Shown here piece by piece: positions 24,183-32,255 of a stretch of DNA of 45,087 bases. The first letter of the stretch is position 1, and every line of letters starts with the position of its first letter. A program made the translations under genes and the position numbers. The notes below the pieces were generated by a model, which did not search any database, was not told the DNA's origin, and saw nothing but the letters and a program-made list of their open reading frames with translations. The stretch covers positions 1 to 45,087 of the forward strand of contig JAUSJT010000004.1 of the NCBI GenBank assembly GCA_030647485.1. Direction: 5' to 3'. This DNA is from a bacterium (GTDB lineage: Bacteria > Patescibacteriota > Minisyncoccia > Minisyncoccales > UBA10102).

Positions 24183-26345
24183 ATGAATACCGTGGCAAAA
24201 AAGAACAGATCAAAACATACCAAGGCTCCCGCAAGGAAATTATTCTCTGTTTCAGAGTACGCGCAACGCACAATGTTTGGCATTGGCATGATTGCGCTGG
24301 CTGGCATATTCCTTTTCTCTTTTTTTGAGAAGGCTGGAGGGGCGGGCCAGCTGTTTTTCTCTCTCTTCTCTTTTCTTATGGGGAAAATAGTATTTCTGGT
24401 TCCTTTATTGTGCATATTGGCCGGTCTTGTGTTCTTGGGCATGAAAGGCATGAAGGCGGGTTCTTTATTTTTTGCCATGCTGTTGCTTCTCGTAGGAGTA
24501 GAGGGCATAGTGGGAAGCGCGGCACGGGCAACCAGCTTGGACGTGGAGGCAACCTCGGGAATGCTGGGCCTTATTCTTTCCTGGCCTGTGTTTGGCGCGT
24601 TCGGATTTTGGGTTTCTGAAATTATTTTTTCTAGCGTAGCCGTGGCTGCAGCTTCTATGCTTTGGCATTTGCTGGATCACAGCCTCGCAGCACCGAGCGC
24701 GTTTTTCAAGAATCCTGTGGTGAAGGTAAAGAAGATTGAAGAAGAGCCGAAGTTTGAGGTGAATGGAGTACAAGACGAGCCTAAGATCATGAATGGAAAT
24801 GTTGATAAGAACGTGGAAGTAAAAGAAGAAAAGTCCTCAAAAGCCCCAAAGCCCTTTGAGCCCCTTCCCGTGGTGGGGGATTATCAGTTTCCTCCTTTAG
24901 ATCTTTTGGAGGCGGAGCACGGCACTCCTAATGCGGGAGATGTGAAAATATACTCTGCGATTATCAAGAAAACGCTTGCGAATTTTGATATTCCCGTAGA
25001 AATTTCAGAGGTGAATATCGGGCCTGCGGTCACGCAATACGCATTCAAGCCCGCGGAAGGCATTAAACTATCCCGTATTGTGGCGCTGTCCAATGATTTG
25101 TCTTTGGCCTTGGCAGCCCATCCTATACGCATTGAAGCGCCCATCCCTGGGCGATCTCTGGTTGGCATTGAAATCCCAAATCGCGTGAGGACCGTTGTGC
25201 GCCTGCGCAATATTATGGAGAATATGCAGTTTAAAGATTCTGTGTCTCCTCTATTGATTGGGTTGGGTAAGGATGTGGCAGGGAATCATATATTCGCAGA
25301 CTTGGCTCGCATGCCCCACTTGCTTATCGCAGGGGCAACGGGTACGGGAAAGACCATAGGATTGAACAATATTATCTTAAGCCTTATTTACCGCAACCCT
25401 CCTTCTCGCCTTCGGTTTATCTTGGTAGACCCAAAGCGCGTGGAGTTTCCCGTGTATAACGAGCTTCCGCATTTGCTGACTCCTGTGATTCTTGATACCC
25501 AGCGCGCTATAAACGCATTAAAGTGGCTCGTAAAGGAAATGGAAAGAAGGTTCCAAGTTCTTTCCCAGGCGCGGTGCCGCGACATTGGGTCATATCATCA
25601 GATGAGCCAAACTACGGCTAAGAGTGCTGAAGAATTTGAGCCCATGCCCTATATCGTGCTTGTTATTGATGAATTAGCAGATCTCATGGCTTCTCGGGGC
25701 AAGGAGTTAGAAGGAATGATTGTACGCTTGGCTCAAATGGCTAGAGCCGTGGGTATTCACCTTGTGCTTGCAACACAGAGGCCTTCTGTGGAGGTTATCA
25801 CCGGCCTTATCAAAGCGAATATTACGAGCAGAGTTGCGTTTCAGGTCGCCTCGCAAGTGGATTCCCGCACCATATTAGATGGCGCTGGAGCAGAAAAGCT
25901 CTTGGGTCAGGGAGATATGCTCTATGTCTCATCGGATTTTACCCGGCCAAGGAGAATCCAAGGAGCGTACGTGTCAGATAAAGACGTAAAGAAGGTTGCG
26001 AGCTGGATTTCCAAGGAATCAAAAGATTTTGTTGCCGACCATATCGGAGAAGACGAATTAAGCCAGAGCGCACAGGAAGGAGTTTTGGCTCCGGGCGTCT
26101 CACAAACGTCTGAATCAGACGACCCTTTGTATGAAGAGGCAAAGCGGGTAGTGATTGAGGCTAAAAAAGCTTCAGCTTCTCTTCTTCAGAGGCGTTTGAA
26201 AGTTGGATATGCAAGAGCGGCACGACTTCTTGATATTTTAGAGGAGCGGGGAGTTGTGGGCCCAGGAGAAGGGGCAAAACCCAGAGAGGTATATGGCATT
26301 TCTCAAGAAGAAGGAGGAGAAGCTTCCAATTGGTTCAGTCCTTAA
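24183..26345 (+). CDS. ftsK: FtsK/SpoIIIE DNA translocase
   Basis: The protein has 720 residues from the ATG at 24183. Four hydrophobic segments (residues about 25-170) anchor it in the membrane at the septum. An acidic/Lys-rich linker leads to the RecA-like motor with Walker A GATGTGKT (384-391) and Walker B VLVIDELADL. A C-terminal winged-helix gamma domain (ASASLLQRRLKVGYARAARL) recognises chromosome-orienting sequences in other bacteria. It pumps DNA during chromosome segregation. An ATG at 24132 is also in frame but lies upstream of the promoter's -10 and directly after a terminator. GTG at 24192 is an alternative start. Confidence 0.93.
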   Translation: MNTVAKKNRSKHTKAPARKLFSVSEYAQRTMFGIGMIALAGIFLFSFFEKAGGAGQLFFSLFSFLMGKIVFLVPLLCILAGLVFLGMKGMKAGSLFFAMLLLLVGVEGIVGSAARATSLDVEATSGMLGLILSWPVFGAFGFWVSEIIFSSVAVAAASMLWHLLDHSLAAPSAFFKNPVVKVKKIEEEPKFEVNGVQDEPKIMNGNVDKNVEVKEEKSSKAPKPFEPLPVVGDYQFPPLDLLEAEHGTPNAGDVKIYSAIIKKTLANFDIPVEISEVNIGPAVTQYAFKPAEGIKLSRIVALSNDLSLALAAHPIRIEAPIPGRSLVGIEIPNRVRTVVRLRNIMENMQFKDSVSPLLIGLGKDVAGNHIFADLARMPHLLIAGATGTGKTIGLNNIILSLIYRNPPSRLRFILVDPKRVEFPVYNELPHLLTPVILDTQRAINALKWLVKEMERRFQVLSQARCRDIGSYHQMSQTTAKSAEEFEPMPYIVLVIDELADLMASRGKELEGMIVRLAQMARAVGIHLVLATQRPSVEVITGLIKANITSRVAFQVASQVDSRTILDGAGAEKLLGQGDMLYVSSDFTRPRRIQGAYVSDKDVKKVASWISKESKDFVADHIGEDELSQSAQEGVLAPGVSQTSESDDPLYEEAKRVVIEAKKASASLLQRRLKVGYARAARLLDILEERGVVGPGEGAKPREVYGISQEEGGEASNWFSP

Positions 26346-26369
26346 CTTTTCAGCGGGCTGTGTGCAACT

Positions 26370-27177
26370 GGCTGGGCGAAACCGGGTTTCGCCCAGCCCA
26401 TCGGGCAGTAATATTATGAGAAGAAAAATTCCATTCGTCGTAGGGAAAATCTACCATATTTATAATCGAGGTGTTGCTAAGTGCCAAATTTGCAATGGAG
26501 AAGCGGACTGCTGGAGATTTATGCAAGGATTATGTTTATTTAATGATACTAAGAGTACAAGCAGTATACTCTGGCATCTTGAGCGAGATCGAAGTAGACT
26601 CACTATGAATGTGTTGAAGCAATATCTTGTTGATCACGGGAAAAGTAGAGAGCCGCTCGTGCGTATTATGGCGTATTGCCTTATGGGTAATCACTATCAT
26701 CTTATATCTGAAGAAATCCAGGAGGGCGGAATTACAAAATTTATGCACAAGCTCGGCGTTGGATATGCAAATTATTTCAATAACAAACATAAGCGAGTGG
26801 GAAGTTTGTTCCAGGGCAGGTTTAAAAACGTGTTAGTTGAAACCGACCAGCAGCTTCTTTACTTGCTGGTCTATATTAACGTGTTGAATCCTGCTGAGTT
26901 TGTTGCGCCAAATTGGAAAGAACAAGGAATACCAAATATAGGAAAAGTGTTACAATACGCAGAGAGTTACATCTGGGGTACGCATTTGGAGTATTTAGGA
27001 AAGCGGAAGTCACTGATTATTGATAAAGGAATTCTTGATGAGATGCTTCCCACGCCAGAAGCGTATCTTGAATTAGTATGTGGTGTGTTGAGGGGAAAGA
27101 AATACGAAGCAGTAGCTGAACTTATGCTCGAGTAAGGTTTAGGCTTGGGCTGGGCGAAACCCGGTTTCGCCCAGCCC
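26370..27177 (+). mobile_element. Complete REP-RAYT-REP unit
   Basis: The left hairpin (26370-26398) has a 13-bp perfect stem GGCTGGGCGAAAC and a CGG triloop. The right hairpin (27147-27177) has a 14-bp perfect stem GGGCTGGGCGAAAC and a CCG triloop. The two ends are inverted relative to each other and enclose one RAYT gene. The unit sits between ftsK and a pilin-like gene, both apparently intact. Its stem sequence is unrelated to that of the other RAYT's hairpins, but the long-stem/triloop design is the same. Confidence 0.85.
26416..27135 (+). CDS. RAYT-type IS200-like transposase, second copy
   Basis: The protein has 239 residues, the same length as the RAYT at 6967. It has the same framework: GKIYHIYNRGVAK, the HUH motif NHYHL (His93, His95), and the candidate catalytic helix MHKLGVGYANYF (Tyr117 or Tyr120). 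The frame is open upstream to 26254, but that part crosses the REP hairpin and overlaps ftsK, so I start at the ATG at 26416 in front of the family's first motif. It is flanked by inverted hairpins, its presumed substrates. Confidence 0.9.
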   Translation: MRRKIPFVVGKIYHIYNRGVAKCQICNGEADCWRFMQGLCLFNDTKSTSSILWHLERDRSRLTMNVLKQYLVDHGKSREPLVRIMAYCLMGNHYHLISEEIQEGGITKFMHKLGVGYANYFNNKHKRVGSLFQGRFKNVLVETDQQLLYLLVYINVLNPAEFVAPNWKEQGIPNIGKVLQYAESYIWGTHLEYLGKRKSLIIDKGILDEMLPTPEAYLELVCGVLRGKKYEAVAELMLE

Positions 27178-27189
27178 GAAAACACATGG

Positions 27190-28047
27190 ATGCAAAAAAC
27201 TCTGAACAAAAAAATATTGAACGGGGGGGGCGGATTTACTCTCATTGAACTGCTGGTGGTCATTGCGGTTATCGGTATGCTTGCTTCCATTGTGCTGGTC
27301 TCTCTCAAGGGCACGAGAGAAAAAACATCTATTGCAAAAGGGAAAAATCTTTCTTCTCAGATTGCTCATGTTCTCGGCATTGAGGCGCGCGGAATCTGGC
27401 ACTTTGAAGAAACAAGCGGTCCGTCCCTGGATTCCTCCGGATACGGAGGAAATGGAACATGGAATAACGTTCAAAGTAAGACGGTAGCGGAGTGTGGATT
27501 GGATTTAGGGGGGTGTCTGTATTTCAATGGGAATGCGAACGTAGATGTTGGCAGTTCTTCTGCTCAGGGCCTGCAGAACACCGTGACTGTTTCTGCCTGG
27601 GTGTATTATTCCGGGGACCCCTCTTGGAGAACATATTTTGGGAGAAAGAGTTGGGCTACGCAGCAGTTTTTCAATCTCGCGTACAATATTAATTGTGGCC
27701 CTACCGTCCCTTGGATGGTATACTACGGCAACTTCCAGAGTTTCTGTTGGGGTGATGATCTGCGGAATCAATGGGTGCATTTGGTTGTAACCTATGACAG
27801 TTCATTATCTTCGGCGAACTTCAAGACATATCAGAATGGTGTTGCAAAGCAAACAAGGAACTTTAACGGAATTGCAATCCTTGACGGTAGCGCCTCGTTG
27901 ATTGGAAACAGCGTTGACGTTCGTCCTTGGAATGGATATATAGATGAGGTTGCGATTTACGCAGCCACTTTCACTGCAGGCGAAATTCAGCAACTGTACG
28001 CGGAAGGCGCCCCGCGTCATCAAGTGGCCTCCGTTCCAGGGATGTGA
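27190..28047 (+). CDS. Type IV pilin-like protein with a LamG domain
   Basis: The protein has 285 residues. The prepilin motif [19 protein letters not shown] at residues 12-30 is the class III signal processed by PilD-type peptidase before Phe. A short helical stretch is followed by a LamG/concanavalin-like domain (IWHFEETSG to ENIAIYAATF-like end, seen as [19 protein letters not shown]). It is probably a pseudopilin-type surface display of a carbohydrate-binding domain. The ATG at 27190 lies 12 bases after the REP hairpin. An in-frame TTG at 27145 would translate the hairpin and is rejected. Confidence 0.8.
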   Translation: MQKTLNKKILNGGGGFTLIELLVVIAVIGMLASIVLVSLKGTREKTSIAKGKNLSSQIAHVLGIEARGIWHFEETSGPSLDSSGYGGNGTWNNVQSKTVAECGLDLGGCLYFNGNANVDVGSSSAQGLQNTVTVSAWVYYSGDPSWRTYFGRKSWATQQFFNLAYNINCGPTVPWMVYYGNFQSFCWGDDLRNQWVHLVVTYDSSLSSANFKTYQNGVAKQTRNFNGIAILDGSASLIGNSVDVRPWNGYIDEVAIYAATFTAGEIQQLYAEGAPRHQVASVPGM

Positions 28048-28053
28048 TAAGAT
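28045..28053 (+). promoter_or_regulatory. Possible extended -10 promoter for recA
   Basis: TGA-TAAGAT (-10 at 28048-28053) lies 7 bases before the recA ATG, the spacing seen at leaderless genes elsewhere in this window. No good -35 is visible. It overlaps the stop of the pilin-like gene. Confidence 0.4.
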
Positions 28054-28060
28054 AAAAAAG

Positions 28061-29056
28061 ATGGTGAAGAAAAAAGAACCAAAACAGTACGCTGGAGACT
28101 TGAAGGAAGCTATTGAGGAAATCAAGCAGCGTTTTGGAGAGGGGGCGATTATGAAGCTGTCAGAGGCAAAAGCAATGGACGTGGAGATCATACCCACGGG
28201 ATCTGTTTCTATTGATATTGCCTTGGGAGCCGGAGGAGTGCCCAGGGGCAGGGTTATTGAGATTTACGGTCCAGAAGCTTCGGGAAAGACGACTCTTGCA
28301 CTCCATATTATTGCAGAAGCCCAAAAGCAGGGAGGAGTTGGAGCGTTTATTGACGCAGAGCATGCGTTAGACCCTGAATACGCCAAGCGCATCGGAGTCA
28401 ACGTGAACGAACTTCTCATATCCCAGCCAGACTCGGGCGAGCAGGCCCTGCAAATCTTGGAAACCCTGGTGCGCTCGGGAGAGGTTGATGTCATAGTGAT
28501 AGACTCGGTGGCAGCCCTGACCCCAAAGACCGAGATCGCAGGAGAAATGGGGGAATTCCAAATAGGGCTTCAGGCGCGGTTGATGTCTGCCGCTCTCAGA
28601 AAGTTGTCTTCCATTGTTTCTAAAACAAAAACATGCGTCATCTTTATTAATCAGATCCGCATGAAGATTGGAGTTTTCTTTGGGAATCCGGAAACTACTC
28701 CGGGAGGGTTGGCTTTGAAGTTTTATGCCTCGGTCCGTATTGAGCTGCGGAGAATAGCGCAGCTAAAGCACGGGGATGAGATTACGGGAAATAGGGTTCG
28801 CGCAAAAATAGTGAAGAATAAGGTTGCGGCTCCTTTCAGGACCTGCGAGTTTGATATCTATTACAACGAAGGTATTTCGTATAACGCGGATATTGTAAAC
28901 GCGGGGATACGAGACGGTATTATCAAAAAACAAGGCAGTTGGCTTCAGTTTGATGTTGTGAAACTCGGGCAAGGATTTGAGCAGGCGAGAACCTTCCTTG
29001 GGGAGAATCCAAAAGTTGTAAAGGAAATCCGAGACCGTTTGCTCGAGAAAAAGTAA
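28061..29056 (+). CDS. recA: Recombinase RecA
   Basis: The protein has 331 residues. It shows the core RecA features: GEGAIMKL, Walker [10 protein letters not shown] (70-78), [16 protein letters not shown] (Walker B region) and [23 protein letters not shown] (loop L2). The C-terminus is short compared with E. coli (353). RecA drives strand exchange and is the partner of DprA encoded in this window. I start at ATG 28061, which gives the normal N-terminus; the open frame upstream overlaps the pilin-like gene. Confidence 0.96.
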   Translation: MVKKKEPKQYAGDLKEAIEEIKQRFGEGAIMKLSEAKAMDVEIIPTGSVSIDIALGAGGVPRGRVIEIYGPEASGKTTLALHIIAEAQKQGGVGAFIDAEHALDPEYAKRIGVNVNELLISQPDSGEQALQILETLVRSGEVDVIVIDSVAALTPKTEIAGEMGEFQIGLQARLMSAALRKLSSIVSKTKTCVIFINQIRMKIGVFFGNPETTPGGLALKFYASVRIELRRIAQLKHGDEITGNRVRAKIVKNKVAAPFRTCEFDIYYNEGISYNADIVNAGIRDGIIKKQGSWLQFDVVKLGQGFEQARTFLGENPKVVKEIRDRLLEKK

Positions 29057-29067
29057 TAAGAATATTA

Positions 29068-29265
29068 CTACTTTGAGGTAGCAGAGAGCAATCCTATATG
29101 TCTTGCTCTTTTGATTGCGTTTGCAACATGTCTCTGGTGAGAAGAACAGAGTCCTGTCTTCTCTTTTGAGCGTATCTTGCCGAGTCCGGAGATATAGTTT
29201 CTCAATAGGTAGGTATCCTTAAAGTCTATATCCTGTATATTTTTTTTGCACAGATAGCAGTCCAT
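29068..29265 (-). CDS. rpsR: Ribosomal protein bS18
   Basis: The protein has 65 residues. It has the bS18 signature: FKDTYLLRNYISGLGKIRS and CSSHQRHVANAIKRARHIGLL. A CxxC pair (Cys3, Cys6) and a later Cys/His fit the zinc-containing form. It binds the 30S platform with bS6. It is the last gene of the rpsF-ssb-rpsR operon, 4 bases after ssb. Confidence 0.93.
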   Translation of the reverse strand: MDCYLCKKNIQDIDFKDTYLLRNYISGLGKIRSKEKTGLCSSHQRHVANAIKRARHIGLLSATSK

Positions 29266-29269
29266 GGTG

Positions 29270-29719
29270 TTAAAATGGTATATCTTTTACGTCTATTTCT
29301 TGGTTTTCTTCAATGATAGGAATTTCTTCTTGAATGGGCGCTTCTTCCTTTTCTTTTTTCTGATTTGATTCAGAGCTCATAGTTCCTCCACCTGACTTTG
29401 GGCCTAATTGCAGGCGGTCTGCAATGATTTCTGTTCGGTACTTTTTTGAGCCATCGGCTCCTTGCCAAGAGCGTGTCTCCAAGTGTCCTTCCACAAATAC
29501 GAGGCCTCCTTTTGCAAGATACTGGGATGCGATTTCCGCCAATCTGCGCCATGCTATCACGGTATGGTATTCTACTCGTTCTTGTTTTGTCCCCTGGCGA
29601 TCGGTCCATGCCCTATTGGTTGCCATGCGGAACGAGCATACTTGTTGTCCTCCTGGAGTAGTGCGGCTCTCTGGGTTATCGGTTAGTCTCCCCACTAAGA
29701 TGACAATGTTTACATTCAT
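29270..29719 (-). CDS. ssb: Single-stranded DNA-binding protein
   Basis: The protein has 149 residues. An N-terminal OB fold starts MNVNIVILVGRLTDNPESR and includes ATNRAWTDR and GLVFVEGHLETRSW. A Ser/Lys/Glu-rich linker leads to an acidic tip ending DIPF, the docking tail for SSB partners. Start and rpsF stop overlap (ATGA), so translation is coupled. Confidence 0.95.
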   Translation of the reverse strand: MNVNIVILVGRLTDNPESRTTPGGQQVCSFRMATNRAWTDRQGTKQERVEYHTVIAWRRLAEIASQYLAKGGLVFVEGHLETRSWQGADGSKKYRTEIIADRLQLGPKSGGGTMSSESNQKKEKEEAPIQEEIPIIEENQEIDVKDIPF

Positions 29720-30177
29720 GGCTGTTTGAAGATTTCCTCTAGCTTTTTATCTATTTCTCCAAGATCTATACTTCTTGTTTCTGTTTCTTTCTGTTCTTGC
29801 GGAATTCTTAAAGCAGACATTCGCCCCGAGGACTCAGTCCCGAGGAATCCTAGGGATGGAACGAGATGCGGGGTCTTATTTTTTGTTTTTCTAGAGATTG
29901 AGATAAGGCAGAGAAAACGGAGAATCTTTGTATTCTCTTTGAGGTGTTTTTCCAGGTCTTGCATATGTGAAGCATCTATGGTGAATTTTAACATTGCAAC
30001 GGTACCCTCTTTATGGTTCTTGATAGGAGCTAAAAGCGCTTTCTTTCCTTTTATATCCTGGCTTAACAGAATCCCGCCTTTCCCCTGGATGAGGGAAACA
30101 ACGCTTTCCACAGCCTGGGTAAGTTGTTCTGTTCCAAGGTCTGCGGCAAAGATAAGAGTAAGCTCGTAATTTCTCAT
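29716..30177 (-). CDS. rpsF: Ribosomal protein bS6
   Basis: The protein has 153 residues. MRNYELTLIFAADLG is the typical bS6 start and KKALLAPIKNHKEG lies in the core fold. The C-terminal part is longer than usual and contains an insertion-like segment (PHLVPSLGFLGTESSGRMSALRI) whose DNA includes GGACTCAGTCC. That suggests an embedded repeat. The ATG at 30177 is chosen over an upstream in-frame ATG at 30213 because it matches the family N-terminus and lies 7 bases after a good -10 box. First gene of rpsF-ssb-rpsR. Confidence 0.93.
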   Translation of the reverse strand: MRNYELTLIFAADLGTEQLTQAVESVVSLIQGKGGILLSQDIKGKKALLAPIKNHKEGTVAMLKFTIDASHMQDLEKHLKENTKILRFLCLISISRKTKNKTPHLVPSLGFLGTESSGRMSALRIPQEQKETETRSIDLGEIDKKLEEIFKQP

Positions 30178-30184
30178 ATCTTTA

Positions 30185-30213
30185 TATATACCATTTCTTT
30201 TCTTAGGGGTCAA
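30185..30213 (-). promoter_or_regulatory. Leaderless promoter of rpsF-ssb-rpsR
   Basis: On the minus strand -35 TTGACC (30213-30208), 17-base spacer, -10 TATATA (30190-30185), then 7 bases to the ATG at 30177. Transcription would begin at or next to the start codon. Confidence 0.75.
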
Positions 30214-30220
30214 CTCGTGG

Positions 30221-30226
30221 TAAAAT
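30221..30226 (+). promoter_or_regulatory. -10 box for the phosphohexomutase gene
   Basis: TAAAAT lies 7 bases before the ATG at 30234. The -35 region is poor. It is interleaved with the divergent rpsF promoter within about 50 bases. Confidence 0.5.
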
Positions 30227-30233
30227 AGGGTCT

Positions 30234-31649
30234 ATGAAGGTGAATCCCGGCATATTCCGTACATATGACATCAGGGGAAAGTACGGAGAGGAGATCTCGC
30301 AAGAGTTTGCGACGCAGCTTGCGCACGCCTTTTTAGTTCTCTATCCGCATATGAAAAAAATAGCAGTTGCGCACGATCCCGCGCCCAACTCTCCTTTACT
30401 TGCGGCAACTTTAAAAGAAGTTTTCCTACAGCAAGGTAAAGAAGTCATTGATCTTGGCTTGAGTCCTGATCCTCTATACTATTTCTCTTTATTTTTTTAC
30501 GGGTACGACGGAGGGGTAATGGTTTCCAGTTCTCACGTGATAGAGTTTAGCGGCTTTACCTTAACCGTGAGAAAGCCAGGATCTCCATACGTAGAAGATG
30601 TTGTTGAGGAAGAGTTAGAGAAAATTAAGGAATTGGTTGGAGCTGACGCAAAAACAAACATAGGAGAATCTCGCGGGAGCGTTACCGCCCTTGATCCCAG
30701 TAAAGACTACCAAGAATACGTGTCTTCGCGCATTCGTTTTGCGGCTCCCTTGAAGATTATTGTTGACTGTGGGAACGGAGCCATGGGATTTCTTCCAGAA
30801 CGTGTATTCAAGGCCTTAGGATGCGAAGTTATCACGCTCTATGGAGAATTTGATGGAACATATCCTAATCATATTCCCGATCCATACGTTGAGGCAAATC
30901 TCCAAGACCTCAAAAGGGCAGTGTTGAGAGAGCGTGCGGATGTTGGATTCGCATACGACGCAGACGGAGACCGCGTTGCCCTTATTGATAACCGAGGTAG
31001 GGTTGTGTCTGGAGATTTTTGCCTTCTCATGCTTGCTTTGCAAGCTATAGAAAAGAAGAAAGGCCCTGTAGTGCATGATATGAGGGTGTCGCAGGCGTTT
31101 CTTGATGAGGTGCGAAAACAGGGCGTGGAAACGTATTTTGCGGTTTCCCACCATAACGCCATTATACGCAAGCTAAGAGAGGTGAATGGGGTGTTCGGGG
31201 GGGAAGTAACCCTCCACTTCCTGTTTCCTTCAGATTACTACTTGTGCGATGACGCGCTGTTCGCTTCCTTAAAGCTGGCTGAAATTATGTCAGATAAAAA
31301 AGACTTCGCGGCGTTTGTTGATACCCTACCTCGATATGTTGCAAGCCCGGAGCTTTTCATTGCGACTCCCGATGACAAAAAGTTTTTGATTATTAATAAA
31401 CTCACCTTATACCTAAAAGAACATGGGTATGATGTTGTTGATGTGGACGGAGCGAGGATTCAATTCAAGAACGGATGGGCTTTGGCGCGCGCTGCAAACA
31501 CCTCGCCCTTCATCAAATGCCGCTTTGAAGGAAAAACAAAAGAAGACCTTTTTGTAATAGAGAAAGAATCCTTGGAGCTGTTCAAAAAACTCGGAATCCC
31601 CGTAGAGAAGAAACACTACGAAGAACTGGGATTAGAGTCAACTACTTGA
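30234..31649 (+). CDS. Phosphomannomutase/phosphoglucomutase family protein with altered loops
   Basis: The protein has 471 residues. Family landmarks are IFRTYDIRGKYGEEIS at the N-terminus, the metal loop AYDADGDRVALID, FDGTYPNHIPDPYVEANL, and the phosphate loop ARAANTSPFIKCRFEG. The active-site serine loop, normally TASHNP, reads SSSHVI, so Ser and His remain but Asn-Pro is lost. The sugar-specificity loop, normally GGExSGH, reads GGEVTLH. It may interconvert hexose 6- and 1-phosphates for glycan synthesis, possibly with changed specificity or low activity. Confidence 0.85.
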   Translation: MKVNPGIFRTYDIRGKYGEEISQEFATQLAHAFLVLYPHMKKIAVAHDPAPNSPLLAATLKEVFLQQGKEVIDLGLSPDPLYYFSLFFYGYDGGVMVSSSHVIEFSGFTLTVRKPGSPYVEDVVEEELEKIKELVGADAKTNIGESRGSVTALDPSKDYQEYVSSRIRFAAPLKIIVDCGNGAMGFLPERVFKALGCEVITLYGEFDGTYPNHIPDPYVEANLQDLKRAVLRERADVGFAYDADGDRVALIDNRGRVVSGDFCLLMLALQAIEKKKGPVVHDMRVSQAFLDEVRKQGVETYFAVSHHNAIIRKLREVNGVFGGEVTLHFLFPSDYYLCDDALFASLKLAEIMSDKKDFAAFVDTLPRYVASPELFIATPDDKKFLIINKLTLYLKEHGYDVVDVDGARIQFKNGWALARAANTSPFIKCRFEGKTKEDLFVIEKESLELFKKLGIPVEKKHYEELGLESTT

Positions 31650-31666
31650 CTCCAGCGGGTATTCTA

Positions 31667-31686
31667 GCAATTCGTCCTCGAATTGC
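31667..31686. other. Hairpin after the phosphohexomutase gene
   Basis: GCAATTCG (31667-31674) pairs with CGAATTGC (31679-31686) around TCCT, with weak outer pairing (ATTCT/AGAAT). There is no U-tract. It is either a weak terminator or another palindromic repeat. Confidence 0.5.
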
Positions 31687-31727
31687 GTTGCAGAATGCCC
31701 AGGGGTTTACCGAAGGTGAGCTACATA

Positions 31728-31755
31728 TTGACATAGGAGGTTAAAAGTTTACAAT
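31728..31755 (+). promoter_or_regulatory. Promoter of hicBA
   Basis: -35 TTGACA (31728-31733), 16-base spacer, -10 TACAAT (31750-31755), then 8 bases to the ATG. The message would be nearly leaderless. AGGAGG (31735-31740) lies upstream of the -10, so it cannot serve as a ribosome binding site from this promoter. Confidence 0.7.
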
Positions 31756-31763
31756 ACAAGTAT

Positions 31764-32024
31764 ATGAAAAGACAATCAAAAAAATCTGTGGAAGTACAGA
31801 CAAAATATGGGAAGCACGTGTGTCTTTTTGAGCCAGATGATCAAGAAGGATATATCGTAACTGTTCCGGGATTGCCTGGTACAGTAACATGGGGTAAAAC
31901 TACCGCACAGGCAAAAAAAATGGCTCAAGAAGCAATTGAGCTCTGCGTTGAGTGTCTTGCCCGAGAAACACTCATGCTAAAGAAGAAGACAACGAAAGGA
32001 TTGATGAGGTTGTCTGTTGCATGA
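31764..32024 (+). CDS. hicB: HicB-type antitoxin
   Basis: The protein has 86 residues. The partial RNase H-like HicB fold is seen in EGYIVTVPGLPGTVTWGKT and AQAKKMAQEAIELCVECL. HicB neutralises HicA and usually represses its own promoter. There is little room for a separate C-terminal DNA-binding domain. It comes first and overlaps hicA by ATGA, so antitoxin precedes toxin. Confidence 0.85.
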   Translation: MKRQSKKSVEVQTKYGKHVCLFEPDDQEGYIVTVPGLPGTVTWGKTTAQAKKMAQEAIELCVECLARETLMLKKKTTKGLMRLSVA

Positions 32025-32251
32025 GTATTATCCCAATCATTACTCCAAGGCAAATTCTTTTACTCCTGCTCAAAGCAGGGCTTAAAATTATTGGCCAGAA
32101 AGGAAGTCATATTCGTTTGAAGCATCCTGTCACGGGTAAACAGACTACCGTTGCCATGCATGCGAAAGATTTATCTAGGAGTTTGATTACTACAATTTTG
32201 AAACAAGCTGGGATTTCTATTCAAGAGTTCCTCCGCTTATTAGGAAAGTAG
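32021..32251 (+). CDS. hicA: HicA-type mRNA interferase toxin
   Basis: The protein has 76 residues. The double-stranded-RNA-binding-like HicA fold contains ITPRQILLLLLKAGLKIIGQKGSHIRLKHP, with the catalytic His in GSHIRL. MHAKDLSRSLITTILKQAGI completes it. I start at ATG 32021, which overlaps the hicB stop; the frame extends upstream within hicB, but that part is not HicA-like. Confidence 0.88.
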   Translation: MSIIPIITPRQILLLLLKAGLKIIGQKGSHIRLKHPVTGKQTTVAMHAKDLSRSLITTILKQAGISIQEFLRLLGK

Positions 32252-32255
32252 AAGA

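Noticed and set aside
27145-27189. TTG start 15 codons earlier for the pilin-like protein
   Set aside because: It would translate the REP hairpin and put extra residues before a normal-length prepilin leader.
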